Part shown: piece after piece, positions 1 to 5,786 of the stretch
How the letters are laid out: each line of letters opens with the position of its first letter
Numbering within the stretch: position 1 is the stretch's first letter
Source of the DNA: Bacillota bacterium
Lineage (GTDB): Bacteria > Bacillota_C > Negativicutes > CTSoil-072
Assembly (NCBI GenBank): GCA_017861495.1
Contig: JAGFXW010000052.1
Location: forward strand, 1-11,552
DNA: 11,552 nucleotides
Reading direction: 5' to 3'
Translations under genes and position numbers: made by a program
The notes under the pieces: generated by a model
The model's input: the letters and a program-made list of their open reading frames with translations, nothing else
Told to the model about the DNA's origin: nothing
The model's database searches: none

Positions 1-285
1 CTCTGGCTGGATACCCGCTATCGGCGGCAACAAAAACAAACCTTCCCGCTTACGCGCCAGATCCCATTCCTTTCCTGAACGCAGATGATCCATCAGCGAG
101 CGGTAATTTCCCTGCATCAGCATCCCCACTGTCGTAATCCCGGAATTGATCATATTGGAAAGCGCAAAATCGATCAGCCGGTAGCGGCCGGCAAACGGCA
201 CGGCTGCCAACGGACGACCGCGAGTCAACTCCCACAGTACGTCTTTACTGTTATGCAAATTTATAATGCCCATCAATCGCTTCAA
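1..285 (-). CDS. glgD: GlgD, glucose-1-phosphate adenylyltransferase-like subunit (partial, N-terminus only)
   Basis: This is the N-terminal part of a GlgD-type protein; the rest lies beyond the left edge. The translation reads MGIINLHNSKD, then GRPLAAVPFAGRYRLIDFALSN and MINSGITTVGML, the nucleotidyltransferase fold seen in GlgC and GlgD. The GGxGxRL nucleotide loop found in the neighbouring GlgC is missing and replaced by MGIINL, as is usual for GlgD. In Firmicutes GlgD is thought to act as a non-catalytic or regulatory partner of GlgC in making ADP-glucose for glycogen. The frame is open up to an ATG at 300, but that ATG has no ribosome binding site. A GGAGG at 294-298 sits 8 bases before an in-frame TTG at 285, giving MKRLMGIINL, so I chose the TTG. 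It lies about 45 bases downstream of the glgC stop and is surely cotranscribed with it. Family confidence is high; the exact start is less certain. Confidence 0.93.
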   Translation of the reverse strand, partial: MKRLMGIINLHNSKDVLWELTRGRPLAAVPFAGRYRLIDFALSNMINSGITTVGMLMQGNYRSLMDHLRSGKEWDLARKREGLFLLPPIAGIQPE

Positions 286-330
286 TCTCTTCGCCTCCAT
301 CTACCGTTTCGCTAAAACTGCTGTTAAAAA

Positions 331-1524
331 CTACTTCTGCTTCGACTTTGGCTGTGCCGGGGCAATCACCATATCAGCGCCGATTAACGTAATCCCTGAA
401 TGTTTTTGCAATGGAATTTCGCCGTCCACGTTGGTCTCTTGCTCGATAATAACCGTACCGGCATGGATGTAAGTATTGGGTCCCACAATGACATGGTCCA
501 GTACAGCCCCTTCACCAATGCGGGCATGCGACAAGAGTACCGAATCTTTCACCTGCGCCCCCGCTGCTATATGCACATCCGGAAAGACCACCGAATGATC
601 AACACGGCCATAGATCTGACTCCCTTCACTGGCGATTGAACAGCGAATCGAAGCGCCTTCGGCGATATAATGAGGCGGAAGATTCAAATTTTCTGAATAG
701 ATACGCCATGCTGGATCGTAAAGGTCCAATTCCGGATGTTCGGCCAAAAGATCCATGTTGGCCTGCCAATAGCTCTCCACGGTTCCCACATCCCGCCAAT
801 AACCCTGAAACGGATAGGCATAGAGTTTTTGTTGGTCAGCCAGCATCCCCGGGATGATGTCTTTGCCAAAATCGTGACTGGTAGAAGACGCATTGGCATC
901 TTTTTGCAGGTAGTCCTTCAACACCGCATAATCGAATATATAAATCCCCATCGAGGCTTGATTATTGCGGGGATTAGCCGGTTTTTCCTGAAAATCGACA
1001 ATCCGTCCGCTGTTATCGGTCGACATGATGCCGAAACGGTTCGCTTCCTCCCATGGCACTTCGATAACCCCGATCGTTGCTGCCGCTTTTTTTTCATTAT
1101 GGTATTCCAGCATGAGGGAATAGTCCATTTTATAAATATGATCCCCGGACAATACCAACACATGGTCCGGTTGAAACATCTCCAAAAAATTGATATTTTG
1201 ATAGATGGCATCTGCGGTGCCTTTGTACCACTCTCCTCCTTCTTCACCGGCATAAGGCGGCAATACAAAAACGCCTCCATCACGCCGGTCCATGTCCCAA
1301 TGGCTGCCGATGCCGATGTATGAGTGCAGTTCTAACGGCCGGTACTGGGTAAGCACGCCGACAATATCAAACTCAGAATTTTTACAATTGCTCAATGTAA
1401 AATCAATAATCCGGTACTTTCCGCCAAAATGAACCGCCGGTTTCGCCAATGATTTTGTGAGTACCCCCAGACGGCTTCCCTGGCCTCCGGCCAACAACAT
1501 GGCTACACAATGGGTTTTTGTCAT
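331..1524 (-). CDS. glgC: GlgC, glucose-1-phosphate adenylyltransferase (ADP-glucose pyrophosphorylase)
   Basis: This 397-residue cytoplasmic enzyme joins glucose 1-phosphate and ATP to form ADP-glucose and pyrophosphate, the committed step of bacterial glycogen synthesis. Visible motifs are the nucleotide loop [11 protein letters not shown] (13-23), the [16 protein letters not shown] block (27-42), [12 protein letters not shown] (99-110), the metal-site region SGDHIY (126-131), FQEKP (178-182) and GYWRDVGT (241-248). From about residue 285 to 385 there is a left-handed beta-helix made of hexapeptide-like repeats. The length is normal for the Bacillus/Clostridium type. The ATG is preceded by a purine-rich AAAGGGGAAA at suitable distance. 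glgD follows in the same direction, so a GlgC-GlgD complex is expected. The promoter is not obvious: a weak TTGAAA (1622-1627) and TTAATG (1599-1604), 17 bases apart, lie in the gap upstream. Confidence 0.97.
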   Translation of the reverse strand: MTKTHCVAMLLAGGQGSRLGVLTKSLAKPAVHFGGKYRIIDFTLSNCKNSEFDIVGVLTQYRPLELHSYIGIGSHWDMDRRDGGVFVLPPYAGEEGGEWYKGTADAIYQNINFLEMFQPDHVLVLSGDHIYKMDYSLMLEYHNEKKAAATIGVIEVPWEEANRFGIMSTDNSGRIVDFQEKPANPRNNQASMGIYIFDYAVLKDYLQKDANASSTSHDFGKDIIPGMLADQQKLYAYPFQGYWRDVGTVESYWQANMDLLAEHPELDLYDPAWRIYSENLNLPPHYIAEGASIRCSIASEGSQIYGRVDHSVVFPDVHIAAGAQVKDSVLLSHARIGEGAVLDHVIVGPNTYIHAGTVIIEQETNVDGEIPLQKHSGITLIGADMVIAPAQPKSKQK

Positions 1525-1623
1525 AAGCGTTTCCCCTTTCCATTACCCGTTTTTTGAAAAGATTGGTTCTAGATATACTACTACAACGGAATAGTATTCA
1601 TTAACGGATTTCTGCAGCAAGTT

Positions 1624-2016
1624 TCAAGAAGACAAAAACGATCCATTCTCATTGAATTGCCACGAGCTCAACTGAACCTCGTAAATGAGAACAGATCGTT
1701 CCTGTATTCGTTGCTGCATGTTTTTTACCGCCATTTCGGGGGCCAGCCACATATGGCGATACCAATCCCAAACGCGGGATGCTGTTCCTGGTCGAAGCCC
1801 GGCAAAAAATGCGCAAGAATCCACTTTCATAACAATCTCTCCGGTTCGTGCGTATAATTCCCCGTTATCATCACTGCCATGATTTGCGCCGAGAGTACCA
1901 CCTTGCCAAACGTCGGCTTTATTTTCTCTTCTTTGCCTGCTTTGGTTTTCGTGCTGCCAGTTTCGGTTTTTTTCCTGCTGATAGCCGGTCGCTTGCTTCA
2001 CAATCTTGCCCCCCAC
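1624..2016 (-). CDS. Uncharacterised small protein; start uncertain, possibly nonsense-interrupted
   Basis: I do not recognise this protein. The frame is open for 130 codons from a GTG at 2016. Residues 1-36 are polar and rich in Gln, Asn, Arg and Lys. The rest looks more like a folded protein: GGTLGANHGSDDNGELYARTG, then two Trp-rich segments (VWDWYRHMWLAPEMAV and IQERSVLIYEVQLSSWQ). There is no signal peptide or membrane segment. Three starts are possible: the GTG at 2016; a GTG at 2001 behind a G-rich AAGGTGGGGGG; or an ATG at 1830 with GGAGAG six bases upstream, giving a 68-residue protein. The same frame continues upstream through one TAG (2023-2025) to an ATG at 2064 that has the best ribosome binding site of all, so this may be a gene broken by one nonsense codon. 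It lies between the ykvI terminator and glgC. Confidence 0.45.
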   Translation of the reverse strand: MGGKIVKQATGYQQEKNRNWQHENQSRQRRENKADVWQGGTLGANHGSDDNGELYARTGEIVMKVDSCAFFAGLRPGTASRVWDWYRHMWLAPEMAVKNMQQRIQERSVLIYEVQLSSWQFNENGSFLSS

Positions 2017-2022
2017 CTTGCG

Positions 2023-2064
2023 CTATATCAAAGAATGAATATGATAAAAGAATTCGAGATTCAT
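2023..2064 (-). other. 13-codon mini-ORF with strong ribosome binding site
   Basis: AGAAGGAG at 2073-2080 stands 8 bases before an ATG at 2064. The frame reads MNLEFFYHIHSLI and then stops at TAG (2025-2023). It is in the same frame as the longer open frame that begins just after the stop. It could be a short leader peptide or the original N-terminus of the small protein downstream, cut off by a point mutation. The ribosome binding site is clear; that this peptide is made is inference. Confidence 0.4.
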
Positions 2065-2091
2065 TATATGAACTCCTTCTAATTTTACCGG

Positions 2092-2144
2092 CAAAAAGTA
2101 AACCTGCCAGCACAATTGAAACCAATCGCGCTGGCAGGTTTACT
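2092..2144 (-). terminator. Intrinsic terminator after the ykvI-like gene
   Basis: A perfect 14-bp inverted repeat (AGTAAACCTGCCAG at 2097-2110, complement at 2131-2144) encloses a 20-base loop. On the minus strand it is followed by TTTTT. It begins about 30 bases after the stop codon of the YkvI-like gene. It also lies only 28 bases upstream of the ATG at 2064, so any transcript for the small gene below must start past it or read through it. Confidence 0.85.
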
Positions 2145-2172
2145 AACAAACCGAAAATCTTTCTTACCCTTC

Positions 2173-3327
2173 TTATACTTCAGCAATCCCCTGTTCTTTA
2201 CGACGCTGCGCGTTCTTGCGAATTTTGAGCGTGCCGACGGTAAGCAGCGGAAGCACAACAAACAGCATCCCGACATACCCCATCGAGCCATAGCCTTTAA
2301 CCACAAGGGCAGTCAGTCCAAACACCGATGCGCCCGTGCATATTGTCGCAGTCAAAATTGCGATAATACTTCTGCGCAGTCGCAAGCTTTCAAACATCCC
2401 TTCGCCTTTCCACAATTTTTCAAAACGGGCGACAGCAGAAAATATAAAGGAAATCGCCGTCCCGATCAACGCAATGAATAAGATCGCGCTATACAAGATT
2501 TTTAACCAAGGGATACCAAGATGAGCAGTAACATAATAGACCGGCAACGTTTCCTTTAAAATTGCCGGAGCAAAACCAAGCAGCATAATGCTGATGATCG
2601 TTAAAAATCCTCCGTTTAAGAAAATACCAAACAACCCGAACATATTGCACTCTTTGGTAGTGGTAATTCTGTGGGAAACAGATATCGCCGGCACCAGGCC
2701 GAAACACTGAAATCCGATGTACAACAACATCATCTTCACTGCTGTCATAGAATCATTCCCAAACGTCTCCTTGTTCGCAATAAACCGTTCCGAATTGGCA
2801 AAACCGGCCTGTAGACCTAAAAAAGCCAATATAACCAACGTAACAATTAAAAAGTAGGCCTTATAACGTAAAACCCGGATAATCAATTCCGCTCCGAAGA
2901 TCGTTAAACAAGTCAAAATGACTCCGAGACAAGTTATACCCAACAAATAAGGTACTCCGAGAACATTTTGCAACAAGGCGCCGGCACCGGCAATAGAAGT
3001 ACTAACGGCAATTAAAATATTGGCCATAAAACAAAGTTCGAAGATAGGGGCAAAGACTTTTTCATACGGATGATACAAAACATTGGCAAAACTCCTATAA
3101 TCATGTACGTTGTGGTCTTTCGCCAATACCAACGCATTTCGATAAGTCCACGCCACAAAGATCATCGCGATCACCGGCAGATACATGGTTGTCCAGCCGA
3201 ATTTCACATAGAAATTAACTTCCTGGTTCCCGGTAGCGAAACCGCCTCCACAGTGAGTGGAAAACCATACCGCCGCAATGGAAAAAGAAATCCACAAAAA
3301 TTCAAAACCTGACTTTTTTTCACCCAT
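2173..3327 (-). CDS. YkvI-like polytopic membrane protein (COG3949 family)
   Basis: This 384-residue, very hydrophobic protein has about ten predicted membrane segments. The first (about 10-35) carries CGGGFATGNQE, the glycine-rich unwound-helix pattern typical of the YkvI family and related APC-superfamily transporters. Later features are FELCFMANILIAVSTSIAGAGALLQ, a paired helix around ILAFLGLQAG, and a basic cytoplasmic tail (KIRKNAQRRKEQ). The family is annotated only as uncharacterised membrane proteins; a solute transporter is likely by fold, but I cannot name a substrate. The ATG is preceded by GGGGG rather than a standard AGGAGG. It sits in its own unit: the gap upstream holds an 18-bp palindrome and a TTGACA-like element, and a strong terminator follows. 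Family assignment rests on the motif and topology. Confidence 0.8.
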   Translation of the reverse strand: MGEKKSGFEFLWISFSIAAVWFSTHCGGGFATGNQEVNFYVKFGWTTMYLPVIAMIFVAWTYRNALVLAKDHNVHDYRSFANVLYHPYEKVFAPIFELCFMANILIAVSTSIAGAGALLQNVLGVPYLLGITCLGVILTCLTIFGAELIIRVLRYKAYFLIVTLVILAFLGLQAGFANSERFIANKETFGNDSMTAVKMMLLYIGFQCFGLVPAISVSHRITTTKECNMFGLFGIFLNGGFLTIISIMLLGFAPAILKETLPVYYVTAHLGIPWLKILYSAILFIALIGTAISFIFSAVARFEKLWKGEGMFESLRLRRSIIAILTATICTGASVFGLTALVVKGYGSMGYVGMLFVVLPLLTVGTLKIRKNAQRRKEQGIAEV

Positions 3328-3345
3328 TCAAAATTCCCCCGCTCT

Positions 3346-3374
3346 TTTTAATACAAATCTTGCTTTACTGTCAA
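3346..3374 (-). promoter_or_regulatory. Candidate promoter of the ykvI-like gene
   Basis: On the minus strand a perfect TTGACA (3369-3374) is followed after 17 bases by TTAAAA (3346-3351), or after 15 bases by TATTAA (3348-3353). The -35 element is excellent and the -10 element poor, so this is only a plausible sigma-A promoter. It would start transcription a short way upstream of the GGGGG ribosome binding site and the ATG at 3327. Confidence 0.4.
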
Positions 3375-3413
3375 CCTATCTTGTGTCTTTTTGACTATGA
3401 CACTTTGTGAAAT

Positions 3414-3431
3414 TTGTATCAATTGTTACAA
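3414..3431. promoter_or_regulatory. 18-bp palindrome upstream of ykvI-like gene, possible operator
   Basis: TTGTATCAATTGTTACAA is an inverted repeat centred on CAATTG, with one non-pairing position per arm. It lies about 40 bp upstream of the TTGACA of the candidate promoter, a position that would suit an activator or a looping repressor. The symmetry is seen; binding by any protein is inferred. Confidence 0.35.
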
Positions 3432-3478
3432 CATTAAAAGTATTCCGATTTTTTACGCGTTCAGCCCCCCTTATTTTC

Positions 3479-3518
3479 AGTGGACTAATAGACCGCAAAG
3501 CAGCTTGATTAGTCCACT
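3479..3518. repeat. 11-bp inverted repeat (hairpin) just after the butyrate kinase gene
   Basis: AGTGGACTAAT at 3479-3489 and its exact complement at 3508-3518 enclose 18 bases. It starts 15 bases past the butyrate kinase stop codon. The U-rich side (ATTTTATTT) follows it on the plus strand; on the minus strand the sequence after the stem is GAAAATAAGG. It may stabilise or process the kinase mRNA 3' end, or stop antisense transcription, but it is not a standard terminator for the kinase. Confidence 0.5.
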
Positions 3519-3533
3519 ATTTTATTTCACTGA

Positions 3534-4598
3534 CTACTGGTATATTTTTGCCTGCTCTTCGCCCCGCAAAACCCGCAAGGCGCCTTCCGCAAGCGACCCT
3601 AATTCTTCTTCGCCGGGAACAACAACCACCGGCGCCAAGGATTTTACCCGGTCGGTAATATCGCCCACTACCCGTTGTGAGTACGCGATGCCACCGGTCA
3701 AAACAATCCGATCTACCTGCCCTCTCAACACCGTAGACAACGCTCCGATCTCTTTGGCAACCTGGTAACAGAATGCTTCCAGCAATAACTCCGCCTTTGC
3801 ATCACCGTCGGCAGCCATTTTCTCTACATCCCGGATATCCTTCGTCCCCAGGTAACCATAGAAACCGCCAGAACCAAATATTTTCTTCCGCAACTCTTCA
3901 TAGGTGTATTTACCGGAGTAACACAGTTTCACCAATTGGCTGGCCGGTAATCCGCCACAACGGTCAGGAGCAAACGGTCCTTCTTCTTTTCCGTCGATCA
4001 CATCAATCATCTTGCCATTCTTATGGACAGAAAGGGAAACACCGGTTCCCAGATGGGCTATGACCAGAGCAGCGTCTTCATACCGCTTGCCGATTTCCGC
4101 TGCAACTTTACGCGCCACCGCTTTCATGTTTAAGGCATGCGCCATACTGATCCGTTCAAAATCCGGCGATCCGGAAACACGGGCTACCGGCTCCAATTCG
4201 TCTACGGATACGGGGTCGACAATATAGGCCGGTATTTGAAGGTCTTGAGCAAGAGTGTATGCCAACGCTGCGCCCAGGTTCGAAGCATGCTCTCCCCGTT
4301 CTGCCTTCTTTAAATCCTCCACCATTTTTTCATTCACAGCATAAGTTCCCCCGGCTAACGGCTTCAGTAGACCGCCACGGGCAACAATCGCATGGAGGGA
4401 ATTGAGGGGAATTGACGCTTCCTGCAACGTAGTCAAAATTAAATCCAACCGGTAACGGCATTGGTCAAAAACAGTGGCAAAATCTTTCAACTCCGTTCCC
4501 TGATGCTCCACTGTTTTTTTCAATACGACGGTTTCGTCGTCAAAAATGGCAACTTTTGTAGATGTTGCTCCTGGATTAATTGCTAATACCCGCTTCAT
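3534..4598 (-). CDS. buk: Butyrate kinase family (ASKHA acetate/butyrate-type kinase)
   Basis: This 354-residue cytoplasmic kinase should convert butyryl phosphate and ADP to butyrate and ATP, or act on a similar short-chain acyl phosphate. The ASKHA fold is visible: the phosphate-1 motif AINPGATSTK (6-15), the ARGG loop (73-76), HASN (104-107), MAHALN (152-157), HLGTGVSLSVHKNGKMID (182-199) with EGPFAPDRCGG (206-216), and the adenosine-site region VLTGGIAYS (299-307) with LAEGALRVL (336-344). Length matches butyrate kinases of about 355 residues rather than acetate kinases of about 400. AAGGAG (4607-4612) precedes the ATG at good spacing. No phosphotransbutyrylase (ptb) gene is next to it, unlike the usual ptb-buk pair. 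The IclR gene lies 163 bases upstream with no clear terminator between, so cotranscription or IclR control is possible. Branched-chain or other acyl phosphates are alternative substrates. Confidence 0.93.
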   Translation of the reverse strand: MKRVLAINPGATSTKVAIFDDETVVLKKTVEHQGTELKDFATVFDQCRYRLDLILTTLQEASIPLNSLHAIVARGGLLKPLAGGTYAVNEKMVEDLKKAERGEHASNLGAALAYTLAQDLQIPAYIVDPVSVDELEPVARVSGSPDFERISMAHALNMKAVARKVAAEIGKRYEDAALVIAHLGTGVSLSVHKNGKMIDVIDGKEEGPFAPDRCGGLPASQLVKLCYSGKYTYEELRKKIFGSGGFYGYLGTKDIRDVEKMAADGDAKAELLLEAFCYQVAKEIGALSTVLRGQVDRIVLTGGIAYSQRVVGDITDRVKSLAPVVVVPGEEELGSLAEGALRVLRGEEQAKIYQ

Positions 4599-4761
4599 CT
4601 GATCTCTCCTTCATAAATAATTTAAGTAGGTGATACGGTTCGGCAAACCGCCGCCAAGCGTTCCATAATACGAAACGCCGTTTTGTTTTTTATAAAACAA
4701 CTTGGTTAAAGCCAGTTTAGAAAAACTATTTCCTACGCTGCCAGCCGGCTACGCATCACAC

Positions 4762-5535
4762 TCATTGCAACAACTGTGAGATTGCCTTCGCCGTACGCTT
4801 TACTTCAGCGATAATGTCCGGCAGCATATCAGAATTAATGCGTGATGTCGGACCAGACAAGCTAATCGCCGCTACGATTTCTTGTTTTCTATTCAAAATC
4901 GGTCCGGCAACACAAGTGAGGCCGATCTCTAACTCTTCCTGATCGATTGCATAACCGTCTTCCCGGATATGTTTCATTTCTTGTAAAAATTCCGGCCATT
5001 CTGTTATTGTGTTCTTTGTTAAGCGAGGCAAGGGGGTGCCAATATACCGCCGGAGATATTCATCCGGACAAAACGCCAATAAACACTTCCCCATACCGGA
5101 GCTGTTGCACGTCGAGCCTGAACCAATCGGCGGCGTAAAACTCAACAATTGCTGGGTTTGAATTTTATCAATAATTAATATTTTGGGAAACAGGTTAAAA
5201 CTTCGGTCCAACACAGCCATATGCACGCCTTCATTGAACTTTTCCGACAATGCTTTCAAGTAAGGAGCTGCTATGACTTTCAACGGCAATTTATCAGCAA
5301 TCGTCATCCCTAGTGAATACAATCGCAAACCAAGCCAATATTTTCCTGTTTCCGAATTTTGCTGGACAAAATCACGGCTGTCTAATGTCGATAAAATCCG
5401 GTGGATGGTGCTTTTGTTCATTCCCAACCGCTTCGCGATTTCTGTAACACCCATTTCTCTGCCTTCATTTTGCAGGAGCAACAGAACATCAATGGATTTG
5501 TGAACCGATAAAATTGTTTCATCCGCCCTTGTCAC
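4762..5535 (-). CDS. IclR-family transcriptional regulator
   Basis: This is a 257-residue regulator with the standard IclR layout. The N-terminal winged helix-turn-helix has TILSVHKSIDVLLLL (7-21) and the helix-turn-helix GVTEIAKRLGMNKSTIHRIL (29-48). A ligand-binding domain follows, with PYLKALSEKFNEGVHMAVL (91-109), the pocket region IGSGSTCNSSGMGKCLLAF (137-155) and the family-typical GYAIDQEELEIGLTCVAGPI (194-213). IclR proteins are usually dimeric or tetrameric repressors or activators of catabolic genes, sensing small organic acids. Its ATG has AAGAGGTG just upstream. The gene sits between the glcEFD operon, whose terminator separates them, and the butyrate kinase. A perfect 11-bp palindrome just after a TATAAT in its own upstream region suggests autoregulation. 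Its ligand and targets are not shown; 2-hydroxy or 2-oxo acids are a guess from context. Confidence 0.95.
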   Translation of the reverse strand: MTRADETILSVHKSIDVLLLLQNEGREMGVTEIAKRLGMNKSTIHRILSTLDSRDFVQQNSETGKYWLGLRLYSLGMTIADKLPLKVIAAPYLKALSEKFNEGVHMAVLDRSFNLFPKILIIDKIQTQQLLSFTPPIGSGSTCNSSGMGKCLLAFCPDEYLRRYIGTPLPRLTKNTITEWPEFLQEMKHIREDGYAIDQEELEIGLTCVAGPILNRKQEIVAAISLSGPTSRINSDMLPDIIAEVKRTAKAISQLLQ

Positions 5536-5660
5536 ATGAACACCTCTTACGCTGCCCGTTTTTCACTTCTTGCCGATTTTGTTTCGCCTTGCGATATCGT
5601 GTTCTGAATTTTTATATTCGCTATTATTAGTATATCTCCTGCCAACGATCTCTATTTTTA

Positions 5661-5682
5661 TGAAATTTTCAGTTTTATTATA
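5661..5682 (-). promoter_or_regulatory. -10 element and overlapping palindrome upstream of iclR gene
   Basis: On the minus strand a perfect TATAAT (5677-5682) is followed five bases later by TGAAAATTTCA (5661-5671), an 11-bp palindrome around one central A. No convincing -35 hexamer lies 17 bases upstream. IclR-family sites are often inverted repeats of the TGAAA/TTTCA type, so this is a good candidate for autorepression at the transcription start. The next 120 bases to the ATG make a fairly long AT-rich leader. Confidence 0.45.
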
Positions 5683-5705
5683 ACGCGCTCAATTTTTAAA
5701 CAGAG

Positions 5706-5723
5706 GCTGTGTGAAAACACAGC
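5706..5723. repeat. Small 7-bp hairpin beside the glcD terminator
   Basis: GCTGTGT, GAAA and ACACAGC form a perfect 7-bp stem with a four-base loop. It stands right after the U-tract of the glcD terminator on the minus strand. It may be a back-up stop or a remnant of a mobile-element end. Confidence 0.4.
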
Positions 5724-5766
5724 AAAAATGGGGTCGCGTCGAAACGTAAGATTTCGACGCGACCCC
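5724..5766 (-). terminator. Strong intrinsic terminator after glcD-like gene
   Basis: A perfect 15-bp GC-rich stem (GGGGTCGCGTCGAAA at 5730-5744, complement at 5752-5766) has a seven-base loop. On the minus strand it is followed by ATTTTTGC. It begins about 20 bases after the glcD stop codon and closes the glcEFD operon. A run of TATTTT on the other side could make it work weakly on the plus strand too. Confidence 0.92.
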
Positions 5767-5786
5767 TATTTTGATAACCAAAAATT

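Noticed and set aside
736..1323. 195-codon plus-strand open frame opposite glgC
   Set aside because: It lies wholly inside glgC on the other strand; its translation has no recognisable domain, while the minus frame carries all GlgC motifs.
1919..2149. 76-codon minus-strand frame with a lysine-rich tail
   Set aside because: As annotated it would start inside the ykvI terminator hairpin and has no usable start near the AGAAGGAG site. Kept only as a possible trace of a frameshift in the small gene.
3391..3768. 125-codon plus-strand open frame across the ykvI-buk gap
   Set aside because: It runs into the butyrate kinase gene antisense, crosses the 3479-3518 hairpin and has no convincing ribosome binding site or domain.
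4638..4662. Sigma-54-like element (TTGGC and TTTGC) upstream of the butyrate kinase
   Set aside because: The spacing between GG and GC is one base shorter than the -24/-12 rule requires.
4741..4761. Possible terminator between iclR and the butyrate kinase gene
   Set aside because: The GC-rich segment after the iclR stop contains a repeated GCGTAG in direct orientation and only a three-pair stem, with no U-tract directly after it.
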